64,000 nt of DNA from DSVZ01 sp037439785 (lineage in GTDB: Bacteria; Verrucomicrobiota; Verrucomicrobiia; Limisphaerales; J093). A model generated the notes under the pieces. The model saw only the letters and a list, made by a program, of their open reading frames with translations, ran no database searches and had not been told where the DNA came from. The translations under genes and the position numbers were made by a program. The stretch lies in assembly GCA_037439785.1 (NCBI GenBank), contig JBBIVJ010000015.1, positions 1-64,000 on the forward strand, in the 5' to 3' direction. This document shows positions 46,930 through 55,831 of this stretch, one piece after another (the first letter of the stretch is position 1; every line of letters begins with the position of its first letter).

Positions 46930-48249
46930 TCAGGGCGCGGCCACGCAATACAGTTTGCGGTTGGTCCGGATGAACAGTTCGCGGTCCACGGCCACCACGG
47001 TCGAGCGGGTGCGGTCGGCCCCCTCTTCGCCCAGCATCGTTTGGTGGACCACCCGGCCGTCGGCGGCGTCCACCACCACCACTTCACCGCGGAAGTTGAG
47101 CAGGTACACGCGGCCGTCGGCCCCGGTGGGCGAGGCTTCGTACTTGGCGTTGCCGGGGGTGGGGATGAGCCACTTGACCTTGCCGGTCCGGGGTTCGACG
47201 CGGGCCAGGGATTTGCGCAGGTCGCTGAGCACAAAGAAATCGCCCTGGTAAAACAGCGGGGTGGGCACGTCGCTGGTGACCTCGCGCACCTGGTCGGATT
47301 TCCAGAGTACGGCCGCATCGGGCAGGGTGCCCACGCCGCCGGCGGCCACGGCATAGACCGGGTCCTGCTTGGGCGCGCAAGCCAGGATCACGCCGTCTCC
47401 CCCCACGGGCGAGGGCACCAGTCGCCAGTGCGGGATTTTGCGGGGATTCCATGTGCCCCAGCGCCACAGCTCCCGGCCCGTGGCCGGGTCGTGACCGGTC
47501 AGGCAGTCCCCGCCGGCGACGAGGATTTCCGTGCGGCCGGCGTGGGTGAACGGTACGGGAGAGGCATAGGACTCGCGGGATTCCTCGACCGCGTCGCAGG
47601 GGCGCACGTGGCGCCAGAGTTCGCGGCCGGTGGCGGGGTCCAGGGCCAGCAGGTAGGACTCGATGGAGCCGTCGGGTCCGGGTCGGCCGCGTCCCTGCAC
47701 GGGTTTGTCGCGCTGGAGCACCTGCACGTAGAGCCTGCCGTCATGGAGCAGCGGGCTGGCGCCGTAGGTCCAGAGGAAGGCGAACTCGCCGTAATCCCGG
47801 GCCAGGGAGCGCGTCCACAATTCGCGCCCTTCCAGATCGAACGCCGCCAACGTCCCCTGTCCGTAGAGGTAAATCACCCGCTGGCCGTCGGTCACCGGCG
47901 AGGGGGAGGCGTAGTTGCTGAGGCGGTCACGGGCCATGCCTTCGGCGACCGGATGGCGCCACAATTCCCGACCGGTGCGCCGGTCCAACGCCAGGGCCAC
48001 CAACCGCCCGGCCTCGGCATCGGTTGAAGAGACAAAGACGCGGTTGCCCCACACCACCGGCGTGGAGGCGGCCGGGCCGGGGAGGTCGGCCGCCCAGCGG
48101 ACGTTTTCGGTGGGGCTGAAGCGGGCAGGCAGGTTGGTGGCGGTGCTGGCGCCGGTGTAATCCGGCCCGCGCCAGTGCGGCCAGTTCGCGGCCGCCAACG
48201 GCAGGGACAGGGCCACGGCGATCCCGGGGAGCAGCGGTGCGGCGTGCAT
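46930..48249 (-). CDS. PQQ-like beta-propeller secreted protein
   Basis: 439 residues from ATG 48249 with a signal peptide (MHAAPLLPGIAVALSLPLAAANW). It opens with the WPHWRGPDYTG motif typical of PVC propellers, then several PQQ/BamB-like blades (RLVALALDRRTGRELWRHP, YLLALDPATGRELWRHV, LTGHDPATGRELWRWG, RVYLLNFRGEVVVVDAADGRVV). There is no dehydrogenase catalytic set, so it is more likely a structural or binding protein than a PQQ enzyme. It has a clear promoter. Confidence 0.88.
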   Translation of the reverse strand: MHAAPLLPGIAVALSLPLAAANWPHWRGPDYTGASTATNLPARFSPTENVRWAADLPGPAASTPVVWGNRVFVSSTDAEAGRLVALALDRRTGRELWRHPVAEGMARDRLSNYASPSPVTDGQRVIYLYGQGTLAAFDLEGRELWTRSLARDYGEFAFLWTYGASPLLHDGRLYVQVLQRDKPVQGRGRPGPDGSIESYLLALDPATGRELWRHVRPCDAVEESRESYASPVPFTHAGRTEILVAGGDCLTGHDPATGRELWRWGTWNPRKIPHWRLVPSPVGGDGVILACAPKQDPVYAVAAGGVGTLPDAAVLWKSDQVREVTSDVPTPLFYQGDFFVLSDLRKSLARVEPRTGKVKWLIPTPGNAKYEASPTGADGRVYLLNFRGEVVVVDAADGRVVHQTMLGEEGADRTRSTVVAVDRELFIRTNRKLYCVAAP

Positions 48250-48256
48250 GGCGTCC

Positions 48257-48284
48257 AGAGTAAAGCCGTACGCCGGGGACGCAA
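48257..48284 (-). promoter_or_regulatory. Promoter of the PQQ-like gene, near-leaderless
   Basis: Minus strand TTGCGT (48279-48284), 16 bases, TACTCT (48257-48262), with the ATG seven bases further on. Confidence 0.6.
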
Positions 48285-48359
48285 CCCCACACGTGGGCGG
48301 GGCTGATTTTTTCACGCGACCCCCACGCGGCCGCAGGGTCGCGCGCCGCCTCCGCCGGC

Positions 48360-48386
48360 TTGTCGGCCGGGGGCGGGCGGTACAAG
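48360..48386 (+). promoter_or_regulatory. Possible promoter of the cytoplasmic Gfo/Idh gene
   Basis: TTGTCG (48360-48365), 15 bases, TACAAG (48381-48386). The ATG at 48398 follows 17 bases after the first base of the -10. Spacing is slightly short. Confidence 0.45.
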
Positions 48387-48397
48387 CTGGCCCCGCC

Positions 48398-49549
48398 ATG
48401 CGCAGCCTCTCTTCCCTCCGGGCCGGCATCATCGGCTCCGGTTTCATTGGCCCCGTCCACGTTGAGGCCCTCCGCCGGTTGGGGGTGCCGGTGGTGGCCC
48501 TGTGCGACCTGCCCGGGCGCGTGCAGGACCAGGCCGCGCGCCTCGGCATTCCGCGGGCCCATGCGGATTATCGCGAGCTGCTCCGGTCGCCGGAGGTGGA
48601 CGTGGTGCACATCTGCGCGCCCAACCGGCTCCACGGTCCCCTCGCCCTGGCGGCCCTGGCGGCCGGCAAGCACGTGGTCTGCGAGAAGCCGCTGGCCCTG
48701 ACCACGCGGGAAACCACCGTCATTGTGCGCGCGGCGCGCCAGGCCCCCACGGTCTTCGCCGTCAACTACAACGTCCGCTTCTATCCGGCCGTGCTGGAGC
48801 TGCGCCATCGCGTGGCCGCCGGCGAGCTGGGGGAGATCATTCATGTGCACGGCTCCTACTTCCAGGACTGGTTGTTCAAGGACACCGATTACAACTGGCG
48901 TCTGTTGCCAGGGGAAGGCGGCCGGCTGCGGGCGGTGGCGGACATCGGCACGCACTGGCTGGACACGGTGGGGTTCGTGCTGGACGCGCCGCTGCGGCGC
49001 GTGTGTGCCGACCTCGGCATCTGGCATCGGACCCGCCGGCGCCCCTTGGGGGAGGTGCAGACCTTTGCCCGCGCCGGGGCGCGGCAGCGTTTCCAGAGCT
49101 ACCCGGTGCGCACGGAGGACTTCGCCCATCTCCTGATGGAGTTTGCCAACGGCACGCGCGGCTGCCTGGCGGTCTCCCAGGTCGCTGCCGGCCGCAAGAA
49201 CTGCATCCGGCTCGAACTTTACGGCTCGAAAAGCTCGGCCGCCTGGTGCTCCGAAGACCCGGAAGTGTTGCATTTCGGCCACCGCGACCTCGCCAACCAG
49301 ACCGCGGTGCGGGCAACGCCGGCCTTTGGTGACGGCGCCGCGGGGTACATGGACTACCCGCCAGGGCACGTGGAAGGGTTCCCGGACACGTTCAAGATGC
49401 TTTTCCGCGCGGTCTATGGCGCCATAGCCTCCGGCCGGCGCCGTCCGGGGCTTTTTGCCACCGCCGAGGACGGCCATGCCGAGGTGGCCGTGTGCGAGGC
49501 GGTGCTGGCCAGCCACCGCTGCCGCGGCTGGGTGCGGGTCACGGCCTGA
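48398..49549 (+). CDS. Gfo/Idh/MocA-family oxidoreductase (cytoplasmic)
   Basis: 383 residues, no Tat signal. RAGIIGSGFIGPVHVEALRRLGV near residue 8, HICAPNRLHGPLALAALAAGKHVVCEKPLALTTRET and VADIGTHWLDTVGFVLDAP. These match sugar or inositol dehydrogenases of the family that act with free NAD(P). It is divergent from the PQQ-like gene. Confidence 0.9.
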   Translation: MRSLSSLRAGIIGSGFIGPVHVEALRRLGVPVVALCDLPGRVQDQAARLGIPRAHADYRELLRSPEVDVVHICAPNRLHGPLALAALAAGKHVVCEKPLALTTRETTVIVRAARQAPTVFAVNYNVRFYPAVLELRHRVAAGELGEIIHVHGSYFQDWLFKDTDYNWRLLPGEGGRLRAVADIGTHWLDTVGFVLDAPLRRVCADLGIWHRTRRRPLGEVQTFARAGARQRFQSYPVRTEDFAHLLMEFANGTRGCLAVSQVAAGRKNCIRLELYGSKSSAAWCSEDPEVLHFGHRDLANQTAVRATPAFGDGAAGYMDYPPGHVEGFPDTFKMLFRAVYGAIASGRRRPGLFATAEDGHAEVAVCEAVLASHRCRGWVRVTA

Positions 49550-49630
49550 GACCGCGCCGCGCGCCGGCCCTGCGGGCGGGCAAGTCAATTTCCTCCCCAA
49601 GTCCCGCCCGGACTGCTAGCGTGACCGGCA

Positions 49631-50185
49631 ATGCTGGCCGCGCTTCGGTACCTGGCTTTGTTCAACGCCGCCGTCTGGCTGGGGGCCACGGTGTTTTTCA
49701 CCTTCGCCGCGGGGCCCACTTTTTTTGGACCGGAAGTTTCGGCCTTTCTGCCGGCCCCCTACCGGGCCCGCGTGGCGGAGCTGGTGATTGCCCGGCTGTT
49801 CACCCTGCAACAGGTCTGCGGCGGCGTGGCGGTGACGTTGCTGGTGCTGGAGTGCGTGCGGGCAGGGCGCTGGGTACGGCGCTGGCATCTGGGGCTGGCG
49901 GGGGCGCTGCTGGGCCTGAGCCTGCTGGCCGGCAACGCCCTGGCCCCCCACATGCATCGGTTGCAGCAGGTCCGCTACGCGCCCGAGTCCTCCGAAGCCG
50001 ACCGTGCAGCGGCAACCGCGGCGTTCCGGCGCTGGCACGGCTTTTCACAAGCGATGAACCTGCTGGTGCTGGCCGGCCTGGCAGTGCACCTGTGGGCGGT
50101 GAGCCGTCCCCCGGAAACATCCCGCCTGGGGAGCCTGTTCCGCCCGAATCCGCCCGCCGACGGCTCCGTGCCGCGAATGCTTTGA
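49631..50185 (+). CDS. DUF4149 membrane protein
   Basis: 184 residues with four membrane segments (ALRYLALFNAAVWLGATVFFTFAAGPTFF; ARLFTLQQVCGGVAVTLLVLECV; WHLGLAGALLGLSLLAGNALAPH; FSQAMNLLVLAGLAVHLWAVS). This matches the DUF4149/TMEM205-like pattern, including the conserved N-terminal WLG..F...GP. Function unknown. A TAGCGT -10-like box lies 14 bases before the ATG. Confidence 0.8.
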   Translation: MLAALRYLALFNAAVWLGATVFFTFAAGPTFFGPEVSAFLPAPYRARVAELVIARLFTLQQVCGGVAVTLLVLECVRAGRWVRRWHLGLAGALLGLSLLAGNALAPHMHRLQQVRYAPESSEADRAAATAAFRRWHGFSQAMNLLVLAGLAVHLWAVSRPPETSRLGSLFRPNPPADGSVPRML

Positions 50186-50291
50186 ACCGGCCGGCCGTCA
50201 CAGATGGGCAACCCGCTGCCCCCTGCTCGGCTGGGTGGCATGAGCCGCAGCAAAATGCGGCGAGCCCGCCTCCCGATTGATTGCGGAGGAC

Positions 50292-50445
50292 GTCGCGGAG
50301 GTTTCCAACCTGCCCTACCGCCGATTTCCCCATCGGCGGCGCCCGGCGACCGTGGCGGGTCTTCGGGTTGGGAAACCCGCCAGACGGCGGACCGGGATAT
50401 CTACGCCACGGCCAACCGGGCAACGGCACAAAACGGAGAGGCGCC
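50292..50445. repeat. Interspersed structured repeat, copy 2
   Basis: Related to the copy at 8864-8982: GTCGCGGAGGTTTCCAACCTGC, then CGCCGATTTCCCCATCGGCGGCG (identical to copy 1 there), GGGTTGGGAAACCC hairpin, and the tail CCGGCAACGGCA-like plus GAGAGGC. The terminal inverted ends are worn. With the flanks it fills most of the 325-bp gap between the DUF4149 gene and the PEP-CTERM gene. Confidence 0.7.
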
Positions 50446-50473
50446 CGCTCCGCGACCGGTTCAAAATAACGAC

Positions 50474-50501
50474 TTGACCTCTAGGCCAATCCGTGAACAT
50501 T
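50474..50501 (+). promoter_or_regulatory. Promoter of the intact PEP-CTERM gene
   Basis: TTGACC (50474-50479), 16 bases, AACATT (50496-50501). It ends ten bases before ATG 50511, which argues against the upstream GTG at 50493 as the start. Confidence 0.6.
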
Positions 50502-50510
50502 CTCGCCTCA

Positions 50511-51161
50511 ATGAAAACCGGGTGCTTTTGGGGTTATGCCGCCCTGGCCGCGGCCGCAGGGTTCTGCCCGGCTGCTGCGTGGGGGGCGGGTGGGGTCATT
50601 TTTGAATTTAGCGACGCCGTCGGCGATGTCTTCGGCGGTCCCAACGAGGCGCAGGTCGTCCGGGGGGGCAGTTTCTCGATGGAAGCCTGGCTGCACGCCG
50701 GCGGGACCGACGTGGTCGGAGTCAACTTCAAGGCCCGCTTCGATCAATACCCGGGGGTCTCACCCTGGAAGCTGACGCTGGTCAGCGTGAGCCACGCGGG
50801 CTCGGATTTCAGCTTTGTCACCAACCCGAGCATCGGGATCGAACCGCTGGTCCCGAGCAACAGCAGCGACCTCGGCGCGTTTGTGGACCCGCTCGATCCG
50901 GTGGGCTCGCGCAACGGGTCCGAGTTCCTGGCCCTGCTGACCTTGTCGGTGGACGGCGGTCTCCCCAAAGGCATCTACACGGTCAGTCCCGAGCCGCTGT
51001 TCACCACCTGGGTGGACCCCGTGGAAGGCGGGGAATGGTCCTTCGACGGCCTGACCGGTTACACCATCCATGTGGTGCCCGAACCAAAGGATTGGGCCGG
51101 CGCCGCAGCCCTCGCGCTGCTGGGCTTTGCCACCTACCGCCGCTTCCGGGCGCGTGGCTGA
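50511..51161 (+). CDS. PEP-CTERM surface protein
   Basis: 216 residues from ATG 50511. Signal peptide (GCFWGYAALAAAAGFCPAAAWGAGG). The middle resembles a cohesin-like beta-sandwich (VVRGGSFSMEAWLHAGGTDVVGVNFKARFD; SEFLALLTLSVDGGLPKGIYTV). The tail VVPEPKDWAGAAALALLGFATYRRFRARG is the PEP-CTERM signal cut by exosortase, so the protein is exported and anchored or released at the surface. It forms a single-gene unit with its own promoter and terminator. Confidence 0.85.
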   Translation: MKTGCFWGYAALAAAAGFCPAAAWGAGGVIFEFSDAVGDVFGGPNEAQVVRGGSFSMEAWLHAGGTDVVGVNFKARFDQYPGVSPWKLTLVSVSHAGSDFSFVTNPSIGIEPLVPSNSSDLGAFVDPLDPVGSRNGSEFLALLTLSVDGGLPKGIYTVSPEPLFTTWVDPVEGGEWSFDGLTGYTIHVVPEPKDWAGAAALALLGFATYRRFRARG

Positions 51162-51181
51162 AGGCCAGCCCTTCTCTCCTG

Positions 51182-51207
51182 ACCGGCGAACCCTCGCCGG
51201 TTTTTTT
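51182..51207 (+). terminator. Rho-independent terminator after the PEP-CTERM gene
   Basis: ACCGGCGA pairs with TCGCCGGT across ACCC, followed directly by a run of T to 51207. Confidence 0.9.
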
Positions 51208-51314
51208 GTCACCCCACCGCGGGCTAGCGCGTCCCCTGAGCCGTGCTCCTCGCGTGCGGGCCGCATTCCGGAATTGAACGCCGCCGGAGCAGTGGCACTT
51301 TGGCGGGCATTGTG

Positions 51315-53954
51315 ATGTCCCGGAAGCCGCTGCCCTGGGTGCCGTCGTGCGTGGCGGAGGCCACGTCCCCGCGGCGACGCCGCACACGAGCCGGCCGCGC
51401 GTGGGGCGGGAGCGTGGTTGGCCTGGCCCTGGCCGGCCTGCTCCAGGCCGCGGAGAGCCCCCGTGAAGCCCGCACCTGGCTGCTGTCGGGCCGTTACGTC
51501 GAGGCCGTGGCCGCCGCCAGCAACCACCTCGAGGCCGGCCAGGCGGACGAGGAATGGTCGCTGATCCTGGGCGAAGGGCTCCTGACCCTGGGCCGCTATG
51601 CCGAGGCCGGGCGCGTCCTCACCAACGCCCTGACCCATTACCCCCGCAGCATCCGCCTGCGCGGGCTGGCGCGCGAAGTCCTTCCCTATCTCGGCCGGGC
51701 GGAGGCCGCCCGCGGCCTGACCCGGGAAATCATTGAACTGGTGGCCGCCCGCCCCTTCGCCTACCGTGATCCGGCCGACCTGGTGACCTTTGGTCGGGCG
51801 GCCCTCGACCGCGGTGCCGACCCCAAACAGGTCCTGGAGCGGGTCTTCAGCGCCGCCCAGCGGGCCGAGCCGCCGCTGCGCGAGGCCGGGCTGGCCGCGG
51901 GGGAACTGGCCCTGGCCAAAAGGGACTTCGCCCTGGCCGCGCGGCAGTTCCAGCAGGCGCTCCAGCGCTTCCCCAACGACCCCGACGCCCATTGGGGCCT
52001 GGCCCGCGCGTATGCCCCCGACGACCCACCCCGGATGCTGGAGGCGATCGCGGCCGCGCTGCGGCACAACTCCAACCACGTGGGCGCGCTGCTGCTGCTG
52101 GCCGAGCACCACCTGGACGGCGAGAACTACGCCGCGGCCGAAGCCCACCTCGAACGGGTCCTCCGCCTCAACCCCTGGCAGCCCCTGGCCTGGGCCGGCC
52201 GTGCCCTCATTGCCCACCTCCAAAACCTGCCCGCCCGCGAGCAGGCCGCCCGGGACATGGCCCTGCGGCACTGGACGAACAATCCGCACGTGGACCATTT
52301 CATCGGCCGCAAACTCTCGGGAAAGTACCGCTTTGCCGAAGGCGCCGCCTGCCAGCGCCGCGCCCTGACCCTGGACCCGGACTTTTTGCCCGCCCGCGCC
52401 CAACTGGCCCTGGACCTGTTGCGCCGCGGCGAGGACGCGGAGGGCTGGCGGCTGATGCGCGAGGTCGAACAGCGCGATCCCTACGACGTGACCGCCCACA
52501 ACTTCATGACCCTGCGCGACACCCTCGAGCGCTTCGCCACGCTGACCAACGCCCACTTCCTCCTCCGCCTGCCCCCCCGCGACGCCGCCCTGTACGGCGG
52601 GCGGGTCCTGGACCTGCTTGCCCGCGCCCATGCCGCACTGACCGCCCGCTACGGCGCGACCCTGGACCAGCCCACCCGCGTCGAGATGTTCGATGACCAG
52701 CGCGACTTCGCCGTGCGCACCTTTGGCATGCCCGAAAACCACGGCTTCCTCGGCGTCTGCTTCGGCCCGGTCATCACCGCCAACAGCCCCGCCGCCCGGC
52801 CCGGCCGGCACTTCAACTGGGAATCCATGCTCTGGCACGAGTTCGCCCACGTGGTCACCCTGCACCTGACCCGCAACCGGATGCCCCGCTGGCTCAGCGA
52901 AGGCATCTCGGTCTTCGAAGAACGCCGCGCCCACCCGGCCTGGGGCGAACGCCTGACCCCCGCCTACCGCGACATGATCCTGGGCGGCGAACTGACCCCC
53001 GTGGCCAACCTCAGCGCCGCGTTCCTCGCCCCGCCCACGCCCCGCCATCTCCAGTTCGCCTACTTCCAGTCCTCCCTGGTGGTCGAGTTCATCGTCCACC
53101 GCTTCGGCCCCGACACCCTCACCGCCCTCCTCCACACGCTGGCCGACGGTACCCCGATCAACGAGGCCCTCGCCCGCCACACCCTGCCGCTGGCAGAGTT
53201 CGAAACCGCCTTCGCCGCCTACGCCCGCCAGCAGGCCGAAGCCCTCGCCCCCGACCTGGACTGGGAACCCCCGCCCTGGCGCGCCTCCCCGCTGGACCCT
53301 CCCGCCCTCACCACCGGCGCCGCCGTCGCCACCAACAATTTCTGGACCCTCACCCGGCGCGTGGCCGACCTGATGGAAAGCCGGGAGTGGACCGCCGCTC
53401 ACGCCCTCCTCGAATACCTTACCCGCGCCTTCCCCGAACACACCGGCCCGGAAAGCGCCTGGCGGCAACTGGCCCGTGTCTGCCGTGAATTGGGCGACCC
53501 CGCCGGCGAACGCGCCGCCTGGTCCGCCCTGGCCGAACGGGACGACGAGGCCGTGGACGCCTACCTGCGCCTGTGCGAACTGGCCGCCGCGGACGGTGAC
53601 TGGCCCGCCGTCCGCCTCAACGCCGAACGCTACCTGGCCGTGGACCCCTTGGTGCCCGCCCCCTGGCGCTTCCTGGCCCGCGCCGGCGAGGCGCTCCCGA
53701 ACGCCCCCACCGCGGCTGCCGCCTGGCGGGCGTTGCTCGAACTGGAGCCGGCCAATCCCGCCGAGGCCCACTTCGGACTGGCCCGCGCCCTGCATCAACT
53801 CGGCGACCCCGCCGCCCGGCGCCATGTGCTGCTGGCGCTCGAACAGGCTCCGCGGCACCGCGAAGCCCTGCGTCTGTTGCGGACCCTCCACGCGGCGGCT
53901 CGGCCGGTCCCGCCCACCGCCGGGGCCGCGCCCTCATCTGCCGCTGCGCCATGA
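51315..53954 (+). CDS. TPR protein with gluzincin metallopeptidase domain
   Basis: 879 residues from ATG 51315 (Arg-rich lead, then GGSVVGLALAGLLQAAES, a signal peptide). TPR-like repeats run from about 65 to 400 and again from 650 to the end. Between them lies a peptidase domain of the DUF1570/peptidase MA type: His508-Glu-Phe-Ala-His512 (HExxH, LWHEFAHVVTLHL) and Glu529 in PRWLSEGISVFEE as the third zinc ligand. It probably cuts proteins outside the cytoplasm. It opens the MoxR operon; its stop overlaps the DUF4159 start (ATGA). Confidence 0.85.
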   Translation: MSRKPLPWVPSCVAEATSPRRRRTRAGRAWGGSVVGLALAGLLQAAESPREARTWLLSGRYVEAVAAASNHLEAGQADEEWSLILGEGLLTLGRYAEAGRVLTNALTHYPRSIRLRGLAREVLPYLGRAEAARGLTREIIELVAARPFAYRDPADLVTFGRAALDRGADPKQVLERVFSAAQRAEPPLREAGLAAGELALAKRDFALAARQFQQALQRFPNDPDAHWGLARAYAPDDPPRMLEAIAAALRHNSNHVGALLLLAEHHLDGENYAAAEAHLERVLRLNPWQPLAWAGRALIAHLQNLPAREQAARDMALRHWTNNPHVDHFIGRKLSGKYRFAEGAACQRRALTLDPDFLPARAQLALDLLRRGEDAEGWRLMREVEQRDPYDVTAHNFMTLRDTLERFATLTNAHFLLRLPPRDAALYGGRVLDLLARAHAALTARYGATLDQPTRVEMFDDQRDFAVRTFGMPENHGFLGVCFGPVITANSPAARPGRHFNWESMLWHEFAHVVTLHLTRNRMPRWLSEGISVFEERRAHPAWGERLTPAYRDMILGGELTPVANLSAAFLAPPTPRHLQFAYFQSSLVVEFIVHRFGPDTLTALLHTLADGTPINEALARHTLPLAEFETAFAAYARQQAEALAPDLDWEPPPWRASPLDPPALTTGAAVATNNFWTLTRRVADLMESREWTAAHALLEYLTRAFPEHTGPESAWRQLARVCRELGDPAGERAAWSALAERDDEAVDAYLRLCELAAADGDWPAVRLNAERYLAVDPLVPAPWRFLARAGEALPNAPTAAAAWRALLELEPANPAEAHFGLARALHQLGDPAARRHVLLALEQAPRHREALRLLRTLHAAARPVPPTAGAAPSSAAAP

Positions 53955-54796
53955 AACCCCCGCTTGCCGCCTTCCTGCTGCTGGCCGTGGCCGCCGCCAC
54001 GGGAGTGCTGGCCCAGCGCCGCTGGGGCTGGCGCGGCGGCGAGGGGTGGGAGATTCGCACCGCCCGCGAGGTCCCCTCCGGCAGCACCGGCACGCCGATG
54101 TGGACCAATGCCCCCGGCTTTGAAAGGGACGCCTTCACCTTCGCCCGCATCCGCTACGCCAGCAACGGCGGCGGCCGCGGCGGCTGGACCACCGACCTGC
54201 CGGACAGCGACCTCAACCTCTCCTGGCGCCTGCAGCAAATGACCTCGATGAAGGTGGACCCCGAAGGCCGGGTGCTCCGCCTTGCCGACCCCGACCTGCA
54301 CGAGTACCCCTTCATTTACATCGTCGAACCCGGCGGGCTGTGGCTCAGCGAGCCGGAAGTGGCCGCCCTGCGCCGCTACCTCCTCAACGGCGGCTTCCTC
54401 TGGCTGGACGACTTCTGGGGCGAACGCGAGTGGGCCAACTGCGAGCAGGTCCTCCGCCGCGTCTTCCCCGAACGCGACTTCGTCGAACTGGAGCTGGACC
54501 ACCCCCTTTACCGGACCGTGTTCACCATCCGCGAGAAGGGCCAGGTCCCCAACATCGCCCTGGGCCACGAGAGCCAGTGGCACGGCGTGACCTGGGAACG
54601 GCCCGACGCCCGCGAAGTCCACCACCGCGTCATCTACGACGACCGCGGCCGCATCATGGTCCTGGCCACCCACAACACCGACAACGGCGACGGCTGGGAA
54701 CGCGAGGGCGAAAGCGCCTACTACTTCGAGCACTTCTCCGAAAAAACCGCCTACCCGCTCGGCATCAACGTGCTGGTGTACATCATGACCCACTGA
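53951..54796 (+). CDS. DUF4159 protein
   Basis: 281 residues with a signal peptide (PPLAAFLLLAVAAATGVLAQ). It has the DUF4159 pattern: FTFARIRYASNGGG, WTTDLPDSDLNLSWRLQQMTSMKVDPEGRVLRL, EVAALRRYLLNGGFLWLDDFWGEREW and YPLGINVLVYIMTH at the end. The fold resembles class-I glutamine amidotransferase-like proteins without the active site. It is found next to MoxR/DUF58 genes in PVC and related bacteria; role unknown. Confidence 0.85.
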   Translation: MKPPLAAFLLLAVAAATGVLAQRRWGWRGGEGWEIRTAREVPSGSTGTPMWTNAPGFERDAFTFARIRYASNGGGRGGWTTDLPDSDLNLSWRLQQMTSMKVDPEGRVLRLADPDLHEYPFIYIVEPGGLWLSEPEVAALRRYLLNGGFLWLDDFWGEREWANCEQVLRRVFPERDFVELELDHPLYRTVFTIREKGQVPNIALGHESQWHGVTWERPDAREVHHRVIYDDRGRIMVLATHNTDNGDGWEREGESAYYFEHFSEKTAYPLGINVLVYIMTH

Positions 54797-54799
54797 CCC

Positions 54800-55831
54800 A
54801 TGAGCTTCCCCGCCCACGCCGCCGCTCCCCACGCCCTGACGCCCGATGCCGAGCGCGCGGCCGTCGAACGCCTCAACGCCGGCCGCGCCCGGATCGAGGC
54901 CGAGCTGGCCCGTGTCATCGTCGGCCAGCGCCCCATCATCGAGCAAATCCTCATTGCCCTCTTCGCCGGCGGCCATTGCCTCATCACCGGCGCCCCGGGC
55001 CTGGCCAAGACGCTCCTGGTCAAATCGCTGGCCGGCATCTTTGACCTGCGGTTCCAGCGCATCCAGTTCACGCCCGACCTCATGCCGGCGGACATCACCG
55101 GCACCGAAATCCTCCAGGAACAGGACGGCCGGCGCGACATGGTCTTCGTGCCCGGACCGGTCTTTGCCCATCTGATTCTGGCCGACGAAATCAACCGCAC
55201 CCCGCCCAAGACCCAGGCCGCCCTGCTCGAGGCCATGCAGGAACACCAGGTCACCGTGTCCGGCCGCCGGCATCCCCTGCCCGAGCCGTTCTTCGTGCTC
55301 GCCACGCAGAACCCCATCGAAATGGAGGGGACCTACCCCCTGCCCGAGGCCCAGTTGGACCGCTTCATGTTCAATGTGGTCATGGACTACCTGCCCGAGG
55401 AGGAGGAGACCGAGGTCATCCGCCGCACCACCGTGGAACCCCCGGCCCCCCCCCGGCCGCTGTTCGATGCTGGCGACGTCCTGCGCTTCCACGCCCTGGT
55501 CCGCCGCGTACCCATCGCCGAGGAATTCATCCGCTATGCCGTCCGCCTGGCCGCCGCCTCCCGCCCCCACCAGCCCGGTGCCCCGGACTTCGTCAACCAG
55601 TGGGTCAACTGGGGAGCCGGCACCCGCGCCGCCCAGTTCCTGGTGCTCGGCGCCAAGGCCCGCGCCCTGTTCCAGGGCCGCGCCCATGTCACCCTTGACG
55701 ACCTCCGCGCCCTGGCCGCCCCCGTCCTGCGCCACCGCATCCTCCTCAACTACCGTGCCGAGGCCGAAGGCGTCCGCGTGGACCAGATCACCGAGCGGCT
55801 CCTGGCCGCCGTGCCCGCCCCCCTGCCATGA
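54800..55831 (+). CDS. moxR: MoxR-family AAA ATPase
   Basis: 343 residues. Walker A-type loop GAPGLAKTLLVKSLAGIF near residue 60, RIQFTPDLMPADITGTEIL, Walker B LADEINRTPPKTQAALLEAMQEHQVTV and sensor FVLATQNPIEMEGTYPLPEAQLDRFMF. MoxR proteins act as chaperones, often with VWA partners such as those encoded next. Three bases after the DUF4159 gene; its stop overlaps the DUF58 start (ATGA). Confidence 0.95.
   Translation: MSFPAHAAAPHALTPDAERAAVERLNAGRARIEAELARVIVGQRPIIEQILIALFAGGHCLITGAPGLAKTLLVKSLAGIFDLRFQRIQFTPDLMPADITGTEILQEQDGRRDMVFVPGPVFAHLILADEINRTPPKTQAALLEAMQEHQVTVSGRRHPLPEPFFVLATQNPIEMEGTYPLPEAQLDRFMFNVVMDYLPEEEETEVIRRTTVEPPAPPRPLFDAGDVLRFHALVRRVPIAEEFIRYAVRLAAASRPHQPGAPDFVNQWVNWGAGTRAAQFLVLGAKARALFQGRAHVTLDDLRALAAPVLRHRILLNYRAEAEGVRVDQITERLLAAVPAPLP

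Noticed and set aside
50493..50510. GTG at 50493 as the start of the PEP-CTERM gene
   Set aside because: It lies within the predicted promoter, upstream of the expected transcription start; ATG 50511 fits better.
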